Shown: positions 58,592 to 64,000 of the stretch, piece by piece
How positions within the stretch are numbered: the first letter of the stretch is position 1
How the letters are laid out: every line of letters starts with the position of its first letter
Source: Streptomyces sp. P3
GTDB lineage: Bacteria > Actinomycetota > Actinomycetes > Streptomycetales > Streptomycetaceae
Length of the DNA stretch: 64,000 nucleotides
Reading direction: 5' to 3'
Assembly (NCBI GenBank): GCA_016893485.2
Contig: JAFEKX020000001.1
Coordinates: 8,573,501-8,637,500, forward strand
The notes under the pieces: generated by a model
Databases searched by the model: none
What the model was told of the DNA's origin: nothing
The model's input: only the letters and a program-made list of their open reading frames with translations
Position numbers and translations under genes: made by a program

Positions 58592-58620
58592 GACTTAATG
58601 TCTTCAAGTGACATAAAGTC
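58592..58620. promoter_or_regulatory. TetR-type operator between SDR and tetR
   Basis: GACTTAATGTC at 58592-58602 and GACATAAAGTC at 58610-58620 match at 10 of 11 paired bases, with a seven-base spacer. It is the only A/T-rich stretch between the divergent SDR and TetR genes. This is the usual place and shape for a TetR operator. Confidence 0.7.
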
Positions 58621-58667
58621 ATGGTGGAGAATCCCGGGAGGTCATGACGGCAGCCGGAGGGGAACTG

Positions 58668-59320
58668 ATGACCGCACCCAGCGGACGCACCGGACGACCA
58701 CCGCTCAGCGAGACACGCAAGGCCGAGATCCGCCTGGAGATCGCCCGGGCCGCGGTGGAGCTGTTCGTCGCCCGGGGCGTTACGGCGACCACCGGCGAAC
58801 AGATCGGCCAGGCGGTCGGCGTCTCCGCGCGCACGGTGTGGCGCTACTTCCCGAGCAAGGAGGCCTGCGTACGGCCGCTCTTCTCGGCCGGTATCGACGT
58901 GATCGCCGCCCGCCTGCGGGAGTGGCGCCCCGGCCGGCCGTTGTCCGAACTCTTCGACCCCACCCTCGCGACGGGCCTCCTCGCCGCCACCGGCCCCGAC
59001 GGCGCGACCGGCTCCGCCCTGGTCCGCCTCACCCGCACCGAACCGGGCCTGCGCGCGATCTGGCTCCAGACCTACGACGAGGCGGAACCGGCGTTCGCCC
59101 GCGCCCTGGCCGACCGGGCGGGTCTGCCGCCGGATGATCTACGGCCCATGATCCAGGCGGCGATGCTGAACGCGGCGCTGCGGGCGGCGGTGGAGCGGTT
59201 CGCGTGGGGGCGGGGAAGAGCGGGACGGACGCCGAGGTGGGGGAGGCGTCGGTGGGGGCGGCCGAGGTGGCGGAGACGTTGCGGGCGGCGCTGACGATCG
59301 CGGCGGAGGGGGTGTCGTAG
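58668..59320 (+). CDS. TetR-family regulator, one frame slip
   Basis: About 217 residues. The TetR helix-turn-helix is RLEIARAAVELFVARGVTAT, TGEQIGQAVGVSARTVWRYF and PSKEACVRPLFSAGIDVIAA. The ligand domain is helical with LVRLTRTEPGLRAIWLQTYD and MIQAAMLNAALRAAVERFAW. A slip near 59215 in a G run restores the ending VAETLRAALTIAAEGVS at 59320. ATG 58668 has the better ribosome site; ATG 58644 is the alternative. It probably represses the divergent SDR and itself. Confidence 0.87.
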
Positions 59321-59537
59321 GCGTCGTAGGGCGGGGTGGGTGCCGTAGGAGCCGTGGGGGTGTGTGCGGGTGGCATGTGGCGGCGCATCCGCCGGAGGTG
59401 CTGCGGCACACGCCAACTGCCGTGTGCCGTCGGCTAGATGACACCCGCCGCGTGTCTGGAGCTACGTGCCCGCCGCATCGCACCCGTCCGACTGTGTGCC
59501 CGCATCACACCCACCTGGCGGGAACCGTGTGCGTCGC

Positions 59538-59957
59538 TCACACCTTCCGATAGCTGTACGCCTCCGTGGCCGCCGCCTCGACCGCGTCCAGGTCCGCTCC
59601 TGTCGACGCCGTGACGACCGCGGCCACCGCGCCCTCGACGAACGGGGCGTCCACGAGGCGGGTGCCGGCCGGGAGTTCGTCGCCCTCCGCGAGCAGGGCC
59701 TTCACGGTGAGTACGGAGCTGCCCAAGTCGGTGAGGACGGCGACTCCGACGCCCCGGTCGACGGACGCGGCCGCCCCGGCGATGAGTTCGGAACTGGTGC
59801 CGAGCCCGCCGCCCTCGGTGCCGCCTGCCGGGGCGACCGGTACCGAGGTACCAGCGCCGGACAGCCCGCGCGCCAACTCGGCCACGGAGGCGGCGACTTC
59901 GGCACTGTGGGACACCAGCACGATCCCCACGAGCTTCTCGCCGCTCACGTCACTCAC
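59538..59957 (-). CDS. dhaM: Dihydroxyacetone kinase phosphoryl donor subunit DhaM
   Basis: Intact 139-residue EIIA-Man-type protein. IVLVSHSAEVAASVAELARG carries His17, the phosphoryl-accepting residue that takes phosphate from HPr. VAVLTDLGSSVLTVKALLAE and VDAPFVEGAVAAVVTASTGA complete the fold. It overlaps dhaL by eight bases. It is a short DhaM, without the HPr and EI-like domains found in some species, so phosphate must come from general PTS proteins. Last gene of the dhaKLM operon. Confidence 0.93.
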   Translation of the reverse strand: MSDVSGEKLVGIVLVSHSAEVAASVAELARGLSGAGTSVPVAPAGGTEGGGLGTSSELIAGAAASVDRGVGVAVLTDLGSSVLTVKALLAEGDELPAGTRLVDAPFVEGAVAAVVTASTGADLDAVEAAATEAYSYRKV

Positions 59958-60558
59958 CGTTCGCCTCCGAGGCTTCCTGGAGCGCGGCGATGAGCAGCGA
60001 CGAGGACGTGGCGCCCGGGTCCTGGTGCCCGATGCTGCGCTCCCCGAGGTAACTCGCGCGTCCCTTGTGCGCTAGCAGGGGTGTGGTGGCGATGGCACCC
60101 GCCTCGGCGGCGGACCGTGCGGCGGCGAAACCGTCCGGGAGCGCGTCGACCGCCGGGACGAGGGCGTCGATCATGGTCTTGTCGCCCGGCGCGGCACCGC
60201 CCAGGGTCATGACCGCCTCGACCCCCGTGCGCAGCGCCTGGGCGAACTCCTCCTCGCTCACCTCCGGAGCGTCCCCGAGCGCCTTGCCGGTACGGCGTAG
60301 CAGCGTGCCGTAGAGCGGGCCCGACGCGCCGCCGACCGTCGAGATCAGCTGGCGGCCTGCGAGGGTGAGAACGGCGCCCGGGGTGTCCGGCGCCTCCTTC
60401 TCCAGAGTGGCGGTCACGGTGGTGAACCCGCGCTGGAGGTTCGCGCCGTGGTCGGCGTCGCCGATGGGCGAGTCGAGGTCGGTGAGCCGGTTCGCCTCGC
60501 GGGCGACGGAGGCGGCGGTCGCCGTCATCCAACGGCGGAAGAAGTCGGCGTCGAGCAC
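59950..60558 (-). CDS. dhaL: Dihydroxyacetone kinase ADP-binding subunit DhaL
   Basis: Intact 202-residue helical protein. The nucleotide/magnesium motif is LDSPIGDADHGANLQRGFTT, with the three Asp residues that hold ADP-Mg. TLGGAAPGDKTMIDALVPAV and GRASYLGERSIGHQDPGATS are the other family blocks. DhaL stays loaded with ADP, is phosphorylated by DhaM and passes phosphate to dihydroxyacetone on DhaK. It overlaps dhaM and follows dhaK by 46 bases. Confidence 0.95.
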   Translation of the reverse strand: MLDADFFRRWMTATAASVAREANRLTDLDSPIGDADHGANLQRGFTTVTATLEKEAPDTPGAVLTLAGRQLISTVGGASGPLYGTLLRRTGKALGDAPEVSEEEFAQALRTGVEAVMTLGGAAPGDKTMIDALVPAVDALPDGFAAARSAAEAGAIATTPLLAHKGRASYLGERSIGHQDPGATSSSLLIAALQEASEANGE

Positions 60559-60604
60559 TGGATCTCCTTGCGTGGTGGGCGAGTTGGCCGGATACGCCGT
60601 CGGG

Positions 60605-61596
60605 TCACATGCCCCAGCGCAGCCCCGGCGTCTTCACCGGCGCGTCCCACAGCCGCAGCAGTTCCTCGTCGATCTGGCACAGGGTGACGGAGGCACCCGC
60701 CATGTCGAGGGACGTGACGTAGTTGCCGACCAGTGTGCGGGCGACGGCGACGCCGCGCTCGGCGAGCACGCGGTGGACCTCGGCGTTGAAGCCGTAGAGC
60801 TCCAGGAGCGGGGTGGCGCCCATGCCGTTGACGAGGACCAGCACCGGGTTGCGCGGGGTCATGTCCTCCAGGATCGCGTGGACGGAGAAGTCGGCGATCT
60901 CGCCGGAGGTCATCATCGCCCGCCGCTCGCGGCCCGGCTCGCCGTGGATGCCGACGCCCAACTCCAGCTCGCCCGGCGGGAGATCGAAGGTGGGGCTGCC
61001 CTTGGCGGGGGTGGTGCAGGCGCTGAGGGCGACGCCGAAACTGCGCGAGTTCTCGTTGACCTGCCTGGCTGTCGCGGCGACCCGGTCCAGGGGCTGGCCC
61101 TCGGCCGCGGCGGCCCCGGCGATCTTCTCCACGAAGAGCGTCGCGCCGGTACCGCGCCGCCCCGCGGTGTAGAGGCTGTCGGTGACGGCGACGTCATCAT
61201 TGACCAGCACTTTCGCGGTCTGGATGCCCTCGTCCTCGGCCAGCTCGGCCGCCATGTCGAAGTTGAGGACGTCCCCGGTGTAGTTCTTCACGATGAAGAG
61301 AACCCCGGCCCCGCTGTCCACAGCGGCCGCGGCCCGCACCATCTGATCGGGCACCGGCGAGGTGAACACCTCACCGGGACAGGCCGCCGACAGCATCCCC
61401 GGCCCGACGAACCCACCGTGCAACGGCTCGTGCCCAGACCCCCACCGGAAACCAGCCCCACCTGCCCGGCCACGGGAGCGTCCCGCCGCACGATCAACCG
61501 GTTCTCGACGTCCACGGTCAACTCGGGATGAGCGGCCGCCATGCCCCGCAACGCGTCCGTGACCACGGTCTCCGCGACGTTGATCAACATCTTCAT
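60605..61596 (-). CDS. dhaK: Dihydroxyacetone kinase substrate-binding subunit DhaK, one frame slip
   Basis: About 330 residues. MKMLINVAETVVTDALRGMA opens it. The active-site His that binds dihydroxyacetone covalently is in GSGHEPLHGGFVGPGMLSAA region, and the substrate loop FIVKNYTGDVLNFDMAAELA is present. VNGMGATPLLELYGFNAEVH and SLDMAGASVTLCQIDEELL close the protein. The frame slips near 61435. It heads the PTS-type dhaKLM operon; no DhaS/DhaR regulator gene lies beside it. Confidence 0.93.
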
Positions 61597-62016
61597 CGGT
61601 ACCTCCTGGCAAGGCTGGCGAATGTGCCTCTGACCTGCGCCTTTGCTGGTCGGAGGCGGGGTTGGTGCTGGCTTGATGCTGACTTTGATGACGGGTCGTC
61701 AGGTGTATGGGGTTGGTCGGACGAGGGGCGACAGGAGCGCGCCCTAAGGAAAGTATCGACCTTGCGGCAGTGAAGGTCACGGGCTCGGACGCTCACGGTG
61801 CTCCAGGCAGCCCGGGGCTGTGTGCCGGCAAGGTCTCGGGAGTTTGCCCGCGCATGGTCCGGATCTTGGTCTTGGCCGAGGTGCCAGTCTCCTGGAGGAG
61901 GACGAGCCGATCGGCGACAACCCGGCGTACAACTGGTGGAGCCGGCGCCGGTGACCTTGAGCAGGTCTCACTGTCTCCGAGTAACGGAAACCAGCGTTTG
62001 CGTTTAAGGTGGGGGC
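61597..62016. other. Intergenic region between dhaK and tetR, with a possible gene remnant
   Basis: About 420 bases. Near the middle, 61895-61954 (+) reads EEDEPIGDNPAYNWWSRRR and then stop, which looks like the end of a protein whose front is missing. No other coding signal is seen. The 3' end holds the TetR operator at 61983. The first 30 bases before dhaK carry its ribosome site (AGGAGGT on the reverse strand). Confidence 0.4.
61983..62004. promoter_or_regulatory. TetR-type operator upstream of tetR
   Basis: AACGGAAAC at 61983-61991 and GTTTGCGTT at 61996-62004 match at 8 of 9 paired bases around a four-base spacer. It is 12 bases before the ATG of the TetR gene at 62017, a common position for autoregulation. 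Confidence 0.65.
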
Positions 62017-62634
62017 ATGCCCCGCTTGAGCGAGGAGCGCCGGGAAGAGCGGCGCCGTCACATCCTCACCAGTGCCTGGAGTTGCTTCTCCCGCAACGGA
62101 TTCCACGCCACGTCGATGGACGACGTCATCGCCGCGACCGGCATGTCCTCCAGCGCCGTCTACCGCTACTTCCGCAGCAAGGACGAGCTCATCGACGCCG
62201 CCGCGGACGAGGCCCTCGTGCTGGTCCGGGACTTGTTCGAGCGGCTCCTGGAGCGCCGGCCCACCCCTTCACCGTCCGAGGTGCTGACGGCGATGACGGC
62301 AGAGGCCCGCGATCGCGGCGAGGGACAGTCGTACGACCTGACGCGCATCGCCATCCAGGCATGGGGCGAGGCCCTGCGCAGTCCCGAACTCGAAACTCGC
62401 ACCCGGGCGTTCTATCTGGCCATGCGCGGCAGCCTCGCGGAACTGGCCCGTCGTTGGCACGACGAAGGAATCACTCCGCCGCAGGCGGACCCGGAGCAGA
62501 TCGCGACCGTACTGATGACGCTCATGCCCGGGCTTCTGGTCGGCCGTCATCTGGTGGCGCCGGTCGCGGCGGAGCAGTTGATCGGCGGGCTGGGCTCCCT
62601 CGCCTCGGCCCTGAACCTCTCGCCGACTGCGTAG
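62017..62634 (+). CDS. TetR-family regulator
   Basis: Intact 205-residue protein. HTH: RRRHILTSAWSCFSRNGFHA, TSMDDVIAATGMSSSAVYRY and FRSKDELIDAAADEALVLVR. The ligand domain is helical (SYDLTRIAIQAWGEALRSPE, AFYLAMRGSLAELARRWHDE, QIATVLMTLMPGLLVGRHLV). An inverted repeat precedes it. No divergent gene is adjacent, and the nearest neighbour is dhaK, so the controlled gene is not evident beyond itself. Confidence 0.92.
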   Translation: MPRLSEERREERRRHILTSAWSCFSRNGFHATSMDDVIAATGMSSSAVYRYFRSKDELIDAAADEALVLVRDLFERLLERRPTPSPSEVLTAMTAEARDRGEGQSYDLTRIAIQAWGEALRSPELETRTRAFYLAMRGSLAELARRWHDEGITPPQADPEQIATVLMTLMPGLLVGRHLVAPVAAEQLIGGLGSLASALNLSPTA

Positions 62635-62955
62635 CGGCTTGTCGGTCCGGGCTGCGGGGCGTCCTGCCCACGGCCATGTGACCGCCGGTGAACGTGCGGT
62701 AGGTGCGGGTAGACGGGCGTCGCACCGTCGAGCGGGTTCGTACCCCTGTGCGTCCCGACGGATGTCTCCCGCATCTCCTCCTCCGACTCGAAGCGATCCG
62801 CACGATCGCGTCGGGACCGGGGAATGACCGCGCAGGAAGCGAATCGCCGACTGGTTCGAGCGCTGGTGGCCAACGGGACCAAAGCCGTCGATACGGACAG
62901 TCGTGCCGCTCCCTGGGGAGCGGCCGTGCTGGTCGTGGTGGTCAACGAAACGCGT
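62635..62955. other. Intergenic region, no convincing gene
   Basis: About 320 bases between two convergent TetR genes. Short frames exist but with uneven codon use; 62824 onward (+) reads MTAQEANRRLVRALVANGTK without a ribosome site and overlaps the next gene. No terminator with a clear stem was found. I count this stretch as noncoding. Confidence 0.4.
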
Positions 62956-63629
62956 CTACCGGGCCGGTGGCGGTGGCGGTGGCGGTGTAGCGGAGATGCC
63001 CGCGATGAGCACGTCAGCGACGGTCTCGGCGTGGGCGCGGACGGTGTCGGTGTCGGGGTGCACGGGTGCGCCGAGCAGTGCTGCTTCGACGGGGTTCGCG
63101 TAGAGGGCGCCGCCGCCCGCGACCGCGAGGTAGTGGAGGGTGGCGTAGGGGACGTCGCGGATGCGTCCTGCGTCGACGAGACGGGAGAGCAGGGCTTCGA
63201 CGCCGGGGCGCAGGGGGTTGGCGAACCGTTCGATGACGAAGCGCACGCGCGGGCTGTCGATCGCCCCCTCATGGTTCATGATGCGCACCACCTGCGGGTA
63301 CGCCGCCGAGAACAGCACTTGCTCGATGATGGCGCCGCGCAGCACGTCGAGGTCGTCGAGTTCCGGTGACTGGGCACTGTCGCGCCATGCCGGCTCGATC
63401 AGGGTGAGCGCGTGTTCCATCGCGGCGAACCAGAGCCCCTCTTTGGAGCCGAAGCGCGCGGTGAGCAGGGCATGGCTCACTCCCAGTCGTCGGGCCAGTT
63501 CGCGCACGGAGGTGCCGTCGTAACCCGACTCGGCGAAGGCGTCCAGTGCTCCGCGCAGCAGGTGGGCCAGGTCGGGCCCCTCCCCGGCGCGGGGACGCCC
63601 CGGCCTCGCGCGGCTGCGGCCCGGACCAT
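62956..63629 (-). CDS. TetR-family regulator, one frame slip
   Basis: About 224 residues from ATG 63629 with a GGGAGG site. After a slip near 63600 in a G-rich stretch: LAHLLRGALDAFAESGYDGT, SVRELARRLGVSHALLTARF and GSKEGLWFAAMEHALTLIEP. The ligand domain is helical (VRFVIERFANPLRPGVEALL, ATLHYLAVAGGGALYANPVE). It ends with a short proline run. It is divergent from the hydratase-like gene at 63743, with a dyad at 63668-63682 between. Confidence 0.88.
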
Positions 63630-63667
63630 GTGGAGCCTCCCGTTGTTGCTCGAATCTGACAAACGAC

Positions 63668-63682
63668 CCATACTGATTATGG
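63668..63682. promoter_or_regulatory. TetR-type dyad upstream of hydratase-like gene
   Basis: CCATACTGATTATGG has perfect five-base arms CCATA and TATGG in an A/T-rich stretch between the divergent tetR and the gene at 63743. Control of both genes by this TetR is likely but inferred. Confidence 0.5.
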
Positions 63683-63742
63683 CATTAAATAGACGACTGG
63701 AAAATAACATGGTCCGGTGTCCTGCCGGCAAGGAGGTGTGCC

Positions 63743-64000
63743 ATGTTCCGCAGCAGCGCCGCGGCCCTGCCCGCCCGCCTGGGCGACGCGCCCGAGGACT
63801 ACGCCCGGCTCGGCATCGAACCCCACGCGATCAAGCCGTTCGAGGACGGCGCGCGTACCGACGGCGCGCCGGGCACCTACGAGTGGTGGTACTTCGACGC
63901 GCACCTGGATGACGGCGCCAAACTCGTCGTGGTCTTCTTCACCAAGGAGTTCACCGACCTGGGCAAGCCGCTGAGCCCGCGGGTCCAGATCGATCTGACC
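63743..64000 (+). CDS. AttH/CrtC-like hydratase (lipocalin-type), N-terminal part (runs off window)
   Basis: ATG 63743 has an AGGAGG site. The visible 86 residues read MFRSSAAALPARLGDAPEDY, then FEDGARTDGAPGTYEWWYFD and AHLDDGAKLVVVFFTKEFTD. The GxYEWWYFDAHL block is typical of the AttH/CrtC lipocalin-like domain found in carotenoid 1,2-hydratases and secondary-metabolite proteins. There is no signal peptide. The rest is outside the window, so the exact role cannot be judged. Confidence 0.72.
   Translation, partial: MFRSSAAALPARLGDAPEDYARLGIEPHAIKPFEDGARTDGAPGTYEWWYFDAHLDDGAKLVVVFFTKEFTDLGKPLSPRVQIDLT

Overview
The window looks like a chromosome segment of a Streptomyces or close relative. 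GC is very high, with strong G/C preference at third codon positions. GTG starts are common, coupled genes overlap by four bases (ATGA/GTGA), regulators are dense (MarR, TetR, GntR, LacI, HxlR, PadR, LysR, XRE, ECF sigma), and there is one copy of an intergenic repeat I associate with Streptomyces (GCGCAGTTCCCCGCGCCCCT type). I see no tRNA, rRNA, CRISPR array, prophage or intact insertion sequence.

One caveat governs every coordinate. Roughly 40 genes change reading frame one or more times, nearly always beside a short G or C run, while the protein similarity continues on both sides. This looks like an unpolished long-read assembly more than mass pseudogenisation. I give whole-gene spans and say where the frame slips.

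Layout. 0-7.4 kb: MarR end, VOC protein, short-chain dehydrogenase with divergent HxlR regulator and paired operators, then a LacI regulator divergent from a GH42 beta-galactosidase. 7.4-11.8 kb: YihY membrane protein, SMP-30-like protein, a fluoride riboswitch in front of crcB-DUF190-crcB, and uppP closed by a strong terminator. 11.9-17.6 kb: an amide-nitrogen unit of FadR-type regulator, asparagine permease, asparaginase, aspartase and glutaminase. 17.7-22.7 kb: two membrane glycosyltransferases, a D,D-carboxypeptidase and a compact Rho. 23-26.5 kb: an ECF42 sigma factor with two DGPF (YCII) proteins and a 38-codon ORF. 26.5-34.7 kb: redox enzymes with MarR/XRE/PadR regulators, a flavin monooxygenase, gene debris and cyanase. 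34.7-36.4 kb: a second ECF42-DGPF pair.

36.5-40.1 kb is a rifamycin-resistance locus: a rifamycin-associated element, a glycosyltransferase of the rifamycin-inactivating type and the RNA-polymerase recycling helicase HelR. 40-50 kb: GntR/UTRA regulator, serine hydrolase, acetyl-xylan esterase, a molybdopterin oxidoreductase with its ferredoxin-reductase-like partner, and a PrmC-like methyltransferase behind a leader able to fold into three hairpins. 50-57.7 kb: 2,4-dienoyl-CoA reductase with PadR and a 30-bp palindrome, surface proteins, a degenerate repeat tract, LysR, a fibronectin-III lipoprotein and a GH75 chitosanase. 57.7-64 kb: SDR/TetR pair, the PTS-type dihydroxyacetone kinase operon dhaKLM, two more TetR genes and the start of an AttH/CrtC-like hydratase.

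The most useful new observations are three copies of TGTCGA-N17-CGTC, each just upstream of an ECF42 target, one of which drives the 38-codon ORF; the rifamycin-associated element at the start of the rgt-helR locus; the crcB riboswitch; and the structured leader before the PrmC-like gene.
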